Shown here piece after piece: positions 1 to 7,100 of a stretch of 11,371 nt of DNA. The notes under the pieces were generated by a model, which saw nothing but the letters and a program-made list of their open reading frames with translations, made no database searches and was not told the origin of the DNA. Every line of letters starts with the position of its first letter. The stretch's first letter is position 1. A program made the translations under genes and the position numbers. This DNA is from an uncultured Oscillospiraceae bacterium (GTDB lineage: Bacteria > Bacillota > Clostridia > Oscillospirales > Acutalibacteraceae): the NCBI GenBank assembly GCA_900554535.1, contig USIA01000044.1, positions 1-11,371 on the forward strand. Direction: 5' to 3'.

Positions 1-115
1 GACATCATTGTTCCGGGCGGCCAGAAGCCAGAAATGCCCGCCACTGGTCGGGAGCTGTCACGCTGCGCTGCGTTTCCAGATACAGCTCCGTCAAGGCTTT
101 ATATCGTATCGCCAT
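1..115 (-). CDS. 5' end of a gene leaving the window; probable large polyvalent methylase/helicase-type ICE protein, apparently frameshifted
   Basis: A good ribosome binding site (AGGAGG, 8-base spacer) precedes an ATG at 115. The frame begins MAIRYKALTELYLETQRSVT, continues APDQWRAFLASGRPEQ and stops at 5-7, giving only 36 residues. The start resembles, from memory, the N-terminus of the very large LtrC/SNF2-methylase-type proteins that follow this gene set in clostridial ICEs, where an FLASAxRN-like stretch comes next. Here that stretch is recovered only by shifting frame: removing one G in the run at about 19-22 reads A-S-A-A-R-N-N-D-V to the edge. So this is either a one-base indel (mutation or assembly error) or a genuine 36-aa ORF whose TGA overlaps an ATG at 6-8 (ATGA), as at other junctions here. 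The window ends too soon to decide. Confidence 0.5.
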
Positions 116-133
116 CGGTTGCCCCTCCTTTTC

Positions 134-442
134 TTATTCTTTTTTCGCAGCTTTCAGTTCTGCGCTGTAATCCTTATCCGGGTCATATTGATTGCACAGG
201 GAGAGCAGCAACAGCCAGATGGTATTTCCGGCCTCCTTCGGGTACATCCGAAGCGCCACGCAGGGCGCATGGTCACTGTCAACAAAGGGCCTCCCATAGC
301 GCATAAACTGGTCGATCAGCTTTTGAGCCATCTCCCGGTATTCTTCATAGGGGTTCTGTTCCGCCTGCTGATGGAGAACCGTCATCAGCAAGTTGAACCA
401 GTCCTCATGCGTATCCAGTTTTACGGGCGGTAAAGACGCCAT
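134..442 (-). CDS. Conserved-looking ICE hypothetical protein, 102 aa
   Basis: The frame is open to 526, but I place the start at 442 (MASLPPVKLDTHEDW), because that ATG has a GAGGTG ribosome binding site six bases upstream and lies just after the stop of the preceding gene (453-455). The longer version would begin inside the upstream gene with no ribosome binding site. The product is small, acidic in its middle and soluble-looking, with aromatic and hydrophobic residues spaced as in a helical fold (HEDWFNLLMTVLHQQAEQ near residues 11-28), and ends in a lysine-rich KAAKKE tail. It has no signal peptide and no catalytic motif. It is followed after 18 bases by the gene at the left edge. I recognise it only as one of the short proteins that accompany the large methylase-type gene in such elements; function unknown. 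Confidence 0.75.
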   Translation of the reverse strand: MASLPPVKLDTHEDWFNLLMTVLHQQAEQNPYEEYREMAQKLIDQFMRYGRPFVDSDHAPCVALRMYPKEAGNTIWLLLLSLCNQYDPDKDYSAELKAAKKE

Positions 443-452
443 TTTTATCACC

Positions 453-998
453 TCATCTTTCCATGGCGGCGGCCTGCCTCTGCCGGGGAATGGAAAACCC
501 GTAGACTTTGGCGATGTCATCTCCAAGCCTGCGGGTCACTCTTGTAATATCGGCGCGGGTTGCAATGCCGCGATATAGTTTTTCTTTCAGCAGTTCAATT
601 TGAGAAGGGCTGGCGCTGTCCTTGTAAACGCGGTAGAGGTAAAAGTTCGTGCCATCGTGGTGGATGGCGTCGCACCGCAGATCGCCCAGCCGGTCCACAT
701 ACCAGGTGGAATAATCTGTGTCAGAATACAGGCAGTCCCTGATGTTGCCGCTGGGGATTTCCTTATATCCCATGCGCCGACCATTCCACAGGCCCAGGTC
801 GCCTACAACCAAAATGGGCTGGGAGAGCTGCACATTGAGGTTAGCGCGTTCATCATCCAGGTAATCCCCATTGATCTCATACATCAGGGAAATGCGCTCA
901 TTTTCGGATAAATCCGGGTATTCTGCCTCCAGATCGTCCCGCCAATCCTCATAGTCCAGGCCATAATTGCTCCAGATAACGTGTCTTTCCTCCTTCAT
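453..998 (-). CDS. Conserved ICE hypothetical protein, 181 aa
   Basis: Its ATG at 998 overlaps the stop of the upstream gene (ATGA), and a GAGGTGA ribosome binding site lies inside that gene's last codons. The N-terminus (VIWSNYGLDYEDWRDDLEAE, residues 7-26) is very acidic and aromatic. The centre (residues 55-80) holds the hydrophobic stretch PILVVGDLGLWNGRRMGYKE. Then come an acidic/aromatic block (YSDTDYSTWYVDRLGDLRCD, 91-110), an HHDG turn and a basic C-terminus (TRADITRVTRRLGDDIAKVY, 147-166). I recall near-identical proteins in many clostridial ICEs, always between the 102-aa neighbours seen here, but no assigned function. It looks cytosolic and could bind nucleic acid or mimic it with the acidic half; that is speculation. 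There is no sign of truncation. Confidence 0.8.
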   Translation of the reverse strand: MKEERHVIWSNYGLDYEDWRDDLEAEYPDLSENERISLMYEINGDYLDDERANLNVQLSQPILVVGDLGLWNGRRMGYKEIPSGNIRDCLYSDTDYSTWYVDRLGDLRCDAIHHDGTNFYLYRVYKDSASPSQIELLKEKLYRGIATRADITRVTRRLGDDIAKVYGFSIPRQRQAAAMER

Positions 999-1303
999 CG
1001 GGCTTCACCTCGATTTCTTAAAGGGAATTTACCCAAACACACAGTTTTCCCGGAGAGTTCTTCTGTATCTAAATCCACGTCCCCGCAGTCATAATGCGTT
1101 CCATAGGTTTCGTTATACTTCTCCATAATAGAATCTGGAATATAGCTGTCACCATTAACCACGGCTCTGCCCTCCGTGAAAATCCGGGAAAGACATTTTC
1201 GTTTGTCCAAGTCGTTTCCAGAAACAAGCAGCTCCATTTCATCCGGCGTAAGAGAAAATGTCATACCTATCCGCGCCCAGATTTGATTATGCCTATTCTT
1301 CAT
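995..1303 (-). CDS. ICE hypothetical protein, 102 aa
   Basis: The ATG at 1303 is embedded in the stop of the upstream gene (4-base ATGA overlap), with GAGGTGA as ribosome binding site. Its own TGA overlaps the next start in the same way. The sequence starts MKNRHNQIWARIGMTFSLTP and carries a DEMELLVSG helix followed by a GDSYIPDSIMEKYNETYGTH region (residues about 51-70), then an acidic DCGDVDLDTEEL patch and a basic RNRGEAR tail. The tail repeats that of the upstream protein (KDRGEAR), because both genes end in the same ribosome-binding-site-bearing sequence. There is no signal peptide, membrane segment or recognisable active site. It fits a small regulator or adaptor, but nothing in the sequence fixes a role. 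Confidence 0.75.
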   Translation of the reverse strand: MKNRHNQIWARIGMTFSLTPDEMELLVSGNDLDKRKCLSRIFTEGRAVVNGDSYIPDSIMEKYNETYGTHYDCGDVDLDTEELSGKTVCLGKFPLRNRGEAR

Positions 1304-2259
1304 CGAGCTTCACCTCGGTCTTTCTGCCTGGGCCTGATGGGCTGCCCCTGCTCGTCATAGTTTTGGGGATCGGCGGCGGGGGTCTGCCACCCAAACATGG
1401 AGCCGGCCAGCATAGCGGCCTCCTGCGCTTTGGTAACGCCGTTTTTTCCATTGCTGTCCTCTGCAAATCTGCGATTTTCTCCGGCGTCCGCCGCTGAAAA
1501 TTCAGGACAGGGGCTGTATCCTTTTTCGCCCCTGGTCAGAAGAATCAGCTCCCCGGATGAGGGCAGCGTACTAAAGCACTGTACAGGCAGAGAAGAACGC
1601 AACGGGATCACGCTCCCGTGAGTTTGCTCCAAACGCTCCGCAAATTCGCAGATATGATAAAGGGCGCTGGAATACCCTCCGCTGGTTTCAAAATGGGTTT
1701 CGTCGATAAACCGGCAGGTGCGGTCGCGGGTTCCTCCACCGCCCGTGAAAATGCGGATGTGGTCGCCATCAGGGATACGGAACAGCTCCTTGTAGCCGGG
1801 CGTGATAAACCGGATGCCCTGTTTGGCCTTTTCCATGTGGTGTTCCAGGAATCGGGCAACGTAGGCGTAGAGATAAAAGTTGTAGTCTCCATAATTGGGA
1901 TTGCATCGGAGCATATAGGTGTGCTGCGGCGTCTGCACCTTAAAACCATACTCGGCGCAGTAGTTTCCCTCAAACTCAGCCTCCGGGTTCTGATAGCAAA
2001 ACCTGGTCATGCTGTCACGGGTACAGAGCAGCCCATTCTTCTCCCGCAGAGTGTTGACCACTTCATCAAGCTCTGTCTTAAACTCGTCCGTCTTGTATTC
2101 CCTCCGATGGTCGAACCAGGAAGTGTAAAACTCTTTTCCAGCGCCAAAATCCCCGCGCAGATGGCCGATACAGCCGGTTTGCCCTTCAAGCTGGCTGCTC
2201 TGGTTGTACGTATACAGGCGATCCGCCGGGGTCATGCTGGTAATTGTCAGTTCCATCAT
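1300..2259 (-). CDS. Conserved ICE protein with IRFITPGYKE core and GVTKAQEAAMLAGSMFGW tail, 319 aa
   Basis: Start at 2259 (overlapping the upstream TGA as ATGA, with AAGGA ribosome binding site). The sequence opens MMELTITSMTPADRLYTYNQ. Residues 31-140 mix charged helices and aromatic strands. Residues 149-210 (IRFITPGYKELFRIPDGDHI, then a glycine-rich FTGGGGTRDRTCRFID and an LYHICEFAERLE helix) look like one compact beta/alpha domain. Residues 211-250 contain VIPLRSSLP and an ILLTRGEKGY segment. The C-terminus (274-291) has the highly conserved-looking GVTKAQEAAMLAGSMFGW motif before a proline-rich tail. I recall this architecture from many clostridial ICEs, where it sits beside LPD/DUF-type antirestriction-like genes, but it has no assigned activity. 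It is cytosolic and full length. The TKAQEAAMLAGS motif also ends larger polyvalent proteins, which suggests a shared docking or processing tail (inference). Confidence 0.8.
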   Translation of the reverse strand: MMELTITSMTPADRLYTYNQSSQLEGQTGCIGHLRGDFGAGKEFYTSWFDHRREYKTDEFKTELDEVVNTLREKNGLLCTRDSMTRFCYQNPEAEFEGNYCAEYGFKVQTPQHTYMLRCNPNYGDYNFYLYAYVARFLEHHMEKAKQGIRFITPGYKELFRIPDGDHIRIFTGGGGTRDRTCRFIDETHFETSGGYSSALYHICEFAERLEQTHGSVIPLRSSLPVQCFSTLPSSGELILLTRGEKGYSPCPEFSAADAGENRRFAEDSNGKNGVTKAQEAAMLAGSMFGWQTPAADPQNYDEQGQPIRPRQKDRGEAR

Positions 2260-2894
2260 CGCTCACGTCCTTTCTTTTTCGCTTGTCGTTTTTGCTCCGA
2301 TATGGCCTTTTCCCGTGCCTGCCAATATTCGGGGTGGTGGATTTGCACACTACTATTGATAACAGCCTCATACGCGCCGGGGCCAAAGCGCCCGTTCACC
2401 GGAGCCTGGATCATCTTTTTATCCATCAGCTCCCGGAGAGCCACCTGCGCGTCGCAGTCCTCCTCAAAGCAGAGGTAGCCGCCCTCAATAAAGCCGCAGC
2501 CCATCGCTTCTTTTCGGAATATCTTTTCCGCCAGTTCTCGGCGCACCATAATTCCGCCATGCCCTGGGGTAGAAACGGAATAAACGCCGGGGCAGAGCGT
2601 TTCACATTCCTGGATATTGCCCCATGGGGAATAGGAAGGGGCCTCCGGCACAATAGTGTTTTGCCGCTGATCCTCCAGGCACTGCACCTCCTCCTGCGCC
2701 CGCGCCACCAAATCCTTCTGCGCGGAAAACAGATCGCTGAAATAGTGGCCCCAATCGTAGTCCGTCCGGTTACTGCATTTCCAGGTGACAAACTGCTGGG
2801 GCGCTGTCAAATGAACGCCCAACACAAACTCGCTGTCGCCCACATGACAGGAATCCGTAATGATATATCCGGCGTTTTCTCTGTAATCCATCAT
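2256..2894 (-). CDS. Two-domain ICE hypothetical protein with STPGHGG motif (DUF7007-like C-terminal half), 212 aa
   Basis: The ATG at 2894 overlaps the upstream stop (ATGA) and has AAGGAG eight bases upstream. Residues 9-75 (GYIITDSCHVGDSEFVLGVH and following) align in pattern with residues 13-78 of the upstream 207-aa protein: Y-I-I, GD-E-VLG, then an FxxYFSDLF-type helix. Residues 101-150 carry CPGVYSVSTPGHGGIMVRRE, a GGYLCFEEDCD segment and a following helix; I recall this PG-Y-VSTP-HGG ... EEDCD pattern as DUF7007, unverified. The C-terminus is strongly basic (KRQAKKKGRER). The His and acidic residues around HGG and EEDCD could form a catalytic or metal site, but I cannot name a reaction. 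Cytosolic, no export signal. Confidence 0.78.
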   Translation of the reverse strand: MMDYRENAGYIITDSCHVGDSEFVLGVHLTAPQQFVTWKCSNRTDYDWGHYFSDLFSAQKDLVARAQEEVQCLEDQRQNTIVPEAPSYSPWGNIQECETLCPGVYSVSTPGHGGIMVRRELAEKIFRKEAMGCGFIEGGYLCFEEDCDAQVALRELMDKKMIQAPVNGRFGPGAYEAVINSSVQIHHPEYWQAREKAISEQKRQAKKKGRER

Positions 2895-3514
2895 CGTTCA
2901 CGCTCCTTCGTCGTTTTCTTTTTGGCCTGTTCCTGCTGGATCGCAGTAAGGCCATGTTTGGCCCAGCCGGGAAGGTCCTCCGGCTGTATCGTTCCCAGCA
3001 CGTCCATGCGTTCATAGCGGCTTTCTTTGCCAGTATAAAGGTCAACGCAGTAACAGGCTGACCCCCTGCTGTGTGGGGAAGCCCCAAAGCCTCCCATACA
3101 GAGCTTGAGCTGACGGGTAGCCCTGCGGTATTCCCGGCGCAGCACCTCCGGCTTTATCACTATGATTTTCCCGTGCAGATCATCCTCATGGGAAATGGGG
3201 ATGCAGCCCTCCGCTGTGATGGGGCGGTCGTCTATGCCCTGTATGCGGGGCTTGTTCAGCTCTATGTGGGTTTTCTGTGCTTGCTCGGCAACCCGCTGGC
3301 CGAACAACTCCACAATCTCCGGGAAATCATCACTGGCCATCACTTCGCTGTATTCTGCAAATAAGGCGTTTTGCCGACAAAAGGCGCACATATACTTCAT
3401 GCCGGTATCATCCTGCGGATTTTCCCCCAGGACAACCTCGCGGTCGCCAATCTGCACCGCCTGGATAATCTCATAATCACCGGCCATGCGTTTTTCTGTG
3501 GAATCATCGTTCAT
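2891..3514 (-). CDS. ICE hypothetical protein paralogous in its N-terminal half to the next gene, 207 aa
   Basis: Start at 3514 with GGAGG seven bases upstream and a 4-base ATGA overlap with the preceding 80-aa gene. Residues 13-78 (YEIIQAVQIGDREVVLGENP, then YMCAFC and a long FAEYSEVMASDDF helix) follow the same pattern as the N-terminus of the 212-aa protein downstream. The C-terminal part differs: GGFGASPHSRGSACYCVDLY (141-160), then TGKESRYERMDVLG and LPGWAK (171-186). I associate this GGFG-SP--RG ... GE-xR--R-D-LG ... LP-WA pattern with domains attached to large polyvalent proteins in mobile elements (from memory, name not certain). A CxxC pair (43-46) is present but without partner cysteines, so a zinc ribbon is not supported. 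The tail KKKTTKERER is basic. Confidence 0.78.
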   Translation of the reverse strand: MNDDSTEKRMAGDYEIIQAVQIGDREVVLGENPQDDTGMKYMCAFCRQNALFAEYSEVMASDDFPEIVELFGQRVAEQAQKTHIELNKPRIQGIDDRPITAEGCIPISHEDDLHGKIIVIKPEVLRREYRRATRQLKLCMGGFGASPHSRGSACYCVDLYTGKESRYERMDVLGTIQPEDLPGWAKHGLTAIQQEQAKKKTTKERER

Positions 3515-3753
3515 CCCTCTGCCTCCATATCCTTTTTGATAAATGCTTTGATTTCCTTTACACTGGCAAAATCCCGTTCATCCCCGGTAAGGTAGCGCAC
3601 CGTGTCCTGCCATTGAGACAGCGGGTAGCTGTTCTCATCCATCCTGCACAGGTCCAAAAGGGCCGCCCGCCGCAGGATAGGCGAAAGATTTAAGTCGGAG
3701 ATGAAACAGCCATGCCGGGCCGCCAGTATGTCCAGCAGGTGCAGTTCATTCAT
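3511..3753 (-). CDS. Small ICE hypothetical protein, 80 aa
   Basis: The ATG at 3753 is preceded by AGGTG (spacer about 6 bases) and lies 13 bases after the stop of the 73-aa gene; the TGA at 3511-3513 overlaps the next start. Sequence: MNELHLLDILAARHGCFISD, then LSPILRRAALLDLCRMDENS, YPLSQWQDTVRYLTG and an acidic C-terminus. Mostly amphipathic helix by eye, with a CFISDL segment near residue 16 that I recall as the hallmark of a short protein common in clostridial ICEs. No catalytic motif, no signal peptide. Its tight coupling to the 207-aa gene suggests the two are made together. Confidence 0.75.
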   Translation of the reverse strand: MNELHLLDILAARHGCFISDLNLSPILRRAALLDLCRMDENSYPLSQWQDTVRYLTGDERDFASVKEIKAFIKKDMEAEG

Positions 3754-3766
3754 GGCAACACCTGCT

Positions 3767-3988
3767 TTATTCAGCTTCTTTCAGCAATTCCTCCACCAGC
3801 CTGCCGCTGCGGACTTTATTCCGGTCTGCCAGCACCTTGTTCTGGACGCACAGCACCGCCCGGATGTTGGGAACGGTAATGCCGGGGATCTCCACCATCT
3901 CCTCCGGAGTGATGGTGAGAAGCTGCACCGGGGAGTAACCAGCCTGGGCAAAGATGCGGAACAGCCGTTGTTCAAATCGTTCTCTCAT
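3767..3988 (-). CDS. Small helix-hairpin-helix-like protein, 73 aa
   Basis: The frame is open to 4036, but the upstream ATG lies within the terminator hairpin and lacks a ribosome binding site. The ATG at 3988 has AAAGGAG with a suitable spacer, giving MRERFEQRLFRIFAQAGYSP. Residues 24-48 (LTITPEEMVEIPGITVPNIRAV and on) match the helix-hairpin-helix pattern (T-EE---IPG---P-I--VL) found in non-specific DNA-binding modules and the alpha C-terminal domain of RNA polymerase. The second half is basic (NKVLADRNKVRSGRL) and ends acidic. A DNA-binding or RNA-polymerase-associated role is a reasonable inference. It is the first gene after the terminator at 4018-4045 and has no room for its own promoter apart from that hairpin region. 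Confidence 0.75.
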   Translation of the reverse strand: MRERFEQRLFRIFAQAGYSPVQLLTITPEEMVEIPGITVPNIRAVLCVQNKVLADRNKVRSGRLVEELLKEAE

Positions 3989-4017
3989 CTGCAAAGCTCC
4001 TTTCTTTTTTGGTATGT

Positions 4018-4045
4018 AAAAGGGGCGGCCCCGCATGGCCGCCCC
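4018..4045 (-). terminator. Intrinsic terminator after the adhesin/29-aa unit
   Basis: A perfect 9-bp all-GC stem (4022-4030 with 4037-4045) with a 6-base loop is followed, on the minus strand, by four T (4018-4021). It sits 8 bases after the 29-aa gene. The next gene begins about 30 bases further with no space for a full promoter, so read-through is likely and would set low expression of the downstream operon relative to the adhesin (inference). Confidence 0.7.
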
Positions 4046-4053
4046 CTGGCTGG

Positions 4054-4143
4054 TTACTTCTTCCGGCTTCTGACTTTCAGGAAAATCAGGCTGCCGATGA
4101 TGAATACCACCAGCGCAATGGCAATGATCGTTTTCAATTCCAT
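4054..4143 (-). CDS. 29-aa single-span membrane peptide
   Basis: The ORF from ATG at 4141-4143 to TAA at 4054-4056 encodes MELKTIIAIALVVFIIGSLI followed by FLKVRSRKK. It has a near-perfect AGGAGG ribosome binding site with an 8-9-base spacer, which makes translation credible despite the size. Residues 5-22 form one transmembrane helix; the short acidic N-terminus and the cationic tail (K, R, R, K, K) predict N-out/C-in orientation. It lies 35 bases after the adhesin stop and before the terminator, so the two are probably co-transcribed. Possible roles are a membrane helper of adhesin display or sorting, a small ICE membrane factor, or a hydrophobic toxin of type I size; no antisense RNA promoter was evident to support the last. 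Function unknown. Confidence 0.7.
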   Translation of the reverse strand: MELKTIIAIALVVFIIGSLIFLKVRSRKK

Positions 4144-4178
4144 GAAATCATTCCTCCTAACACAGAATCAAGCCGCAG

Positions 4179-7100
4179 TTATTTCACGGTGTTTTTGCCC
4201 TTCTTGCGCTTGCCCACATAGGCCGCAACGCCCAGGGCGGCAGCGCCCATAGCGGACACGCCCATGAGAGCCGCCCACAGCCAGGGCTTGCTGTCATCGC
4301 CAGTTTTCGGGGTGTCGCGCAGCTCGTTGTGCATTTCCGCCACGGTGGTCTTATCCGCCAGAATCGTCACCTTTTTATCCGCAGGCAGCACATAGTTGGC
4401 GCTGGCCCCATCCGACACCTCGGACACAGTGTAATCGCCCACGCGCAGGCCCTCGATGAAAATTTCGCCGTTCTCGTCCGTGGTGAAAACCTGCTCATAG
4501 CCGTTGGCCCCAGTCACGCGGAAGGAGAAGCCCTCCACATTGCCGTTGCTGGATGTCTTTTCAATCCGTAGGGAACCCGTCTGGGCCATGTTGGTGAAGC
4601 CAATCCCGGCCTCGTTCTCTACCTCGTAAATCTTGCCGTTCTCGGTGATCTCCACATAGTAGGCGTTTTCATCCAGCAGGAAGCCCTCCGGCGCTTTGGT
4701 TTCCTTTACGAACACGCCGCCGTAGAGGATGTGGGACATCTCATAAATGCCGGTGCTGGTTTCCTCCAGCTTGCCCAGCAGCTCGTCACCCTCGTCCAGC
4801 TCTTTGTTGCCGTTGGTATCGCGGTACACCTCAAACTCGGCACCGGTGAGCTTGTTGTTGGGATAATCCTTATCCACCTTGGTGAGCCACAGGTCGCCGT
4901 AAATGCGCTCATTGGCAAGGGAGATTTCCACGACCTGCCCATCTTCCTCCACAGTAACGGGGATCACTTCATCGGAGAGGATGAACCCTTCCGGGCTTTC
5001 CAGCTCTTTCAGTACCCAATTTCCGTAGGGGACGCCCGCGAAGGAGAAGCTGCCGTCCTCCGCTGAGGTGGCGGTGGCAAGAGCGTTTTCGGCGGTAAAC
5101 TCGGTTTCATCGCTCTGAAAGAGGCCAATCACAGCTCCGCCCAGACCCGTGCCGTTCTCATCGGTTTTGAGGCCCTTGATTTCGCTGCGGATCAGCTCGT
5201 TGGTGACAGCCTCGCCATCATTGGCAGAAATCTCTACCACGGCAACAGAAGGCCCGCCGTACTCAAAGGTAAACGGGAAGGTTTCGCCGTTCAGCAGATA
5301 ATGGCTGTCGGTGGACAGCTCCTTCAGGTAGAAGCTGCCGAAAGGCAGGTCGGTGCTGCAAACGGCCTGGCCGTTCTCATTCACAGAAACGATCTCCAGA
5401 AGCCCGTCTGCCGGGATCACGGAACCGTCTGCTGCGGTGATGTCCTCCTGGGCATAGAGGCCGAAGGTCACGGCGGAAATCTCGCCGTTCATGCCAATGC
5501 CAAAGGTTTCATCCTGCTCCAGCACCTTGTCCAGCGAAACGAGGGCTTTCTGGCGCTGGTTATAGAAGCTGGCAGAGGTTTCGGTGACTTCTACCTCTTG
5601 GCCTGCGTACACCAGCTCCACGTTGGTAATGTTCTCGCCGGTATCCACCATGCCGTGGGGGAACTGGATTTCCTTCACCTGGAATTTGCCCAGGTAAAGG
5701 GGCTGGCTCTGGGCCGTTCCGTCCTCGCCGGTGGTAATGGTGTCCACTACCTCGCCCGCAGAGTAGCGCAGGGTGCCGTCCAGGGTGTAGACGTCCTCCA
5801 GGGCAGTAATTTCAAACACCGCGCCGGGCAGGCCCTGCACCTCGTACACCGGCTGGTAAACGCCCTCGCTTTCTGCCACAGAGGAGAACACCTCGCCGGT
5901 TTTACTGACTTTGATGATTCCTTTTTGGGCCATGTTGGGCTTGGTGACTTCGATCACTGTCACGCCGCCTTCTTCGCTGGAATTGTCCTCGGTCACATCA
6001 AAGTAAACCGGGGTGCTGTCCAGCACATAGCCGTAGGGGGCCTGTACTTCAACCAGAGAGTACCCAGAGCCGTACTCCAGCTTTTCCGGGGTGACAAGGT
6101 AGCCCTCGGAATTGGTGTAGAACGTATCAATGGTGGTCGGCGTCGGGTAAGTGAAGGTCATTTCCACCTTGCTGCCATCGGGACGGTAAATCTGGAACCC
6201 GGCCCCCGCATAGGGGATGGTGACGCCGGTTTCCGCATCCACCTTGACCACCTTGATGAAGCTCTCAAAATTGGCGTTGTTGATGAGGTAGCGGTAGGTC
6301 TGGCCGTCCTGGGCGATATACACTTCAAAGTCGTCCATCAGCTCGCGGCCTTCCCAGCCCTTGGTCTGGCGGACGACATAGGTGCCGTAGGGGAGCTTCT
6401 TCGACTGTGCAAAGCCGTTCTCATCACAGACGAGAACATCGCGCTCGGATTCCCTGGCATTTTCATAGCTGCCGGCTGATTTCAAGAACACCTGGAACTC
6501 TGCGCCGGATTCCGGGGTTTCGATCTGGGTTTCCCCGTCATCGGTATGCTTGATGATGGCGATGTCGCCCTTGATGATCTGCTCCGTCACATCGTTGGCG
6601 GTATCGTTCAGCTCAATCTCATACAGCTCCGGCTCCGCCCCCACCTTGTGGATGGTGGAATCCAGCAGGTAGCCCTCGCTGGGGCTGATTTCACGCACGG
6701 TCCAATCCGAATCGCAGACGTAATATCCGGTGGTAAACTGGCCATTTTCGTCCGTCGTGAAGCTGTCGATGAGGGTATCTCCCTTATACAGCCCATACAC
6801 AGCGCCGGCCAGGGAACCGTCGCCCTGGGGTGTACCCGTTTCCACATCGCTCTTGGTGACGGTGACGCGGAACTTCTTCAGCACGTTGTTCACGCTCTTG
6901 TGGGTAACTTCATTCCACTCGATGGTAGCTGTCTGGGAATCCGGCACCACATAACGGACGGGGGTATCCACCTCCTCCAGCACATAGCCCGTGCCGATGA
7001 GCACGTTTTCAAAACGCGCCACGCCGTTTCCGTCCGTCACAGCATACTCATCCACCGGCTGCCCGGAGAGGGATGTGCCATACAGATGGAAGGTCATGCC

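Noticed and set aside
1618..2478. 286-aa plus-strand open frame
   Set aside because: Spans the ATGA junction of two coupled minus-strand genes and has no ribosome binding site or motif.
5301..6479. 392-aa open frame on the plus strand opposite the adhesin
   Set aside because: Exactly antisense to a well-supported gene, rich in His/Leu/Gly/Val without domain structure, no good ribosome binding site; a shadow of GC-rich codon use.
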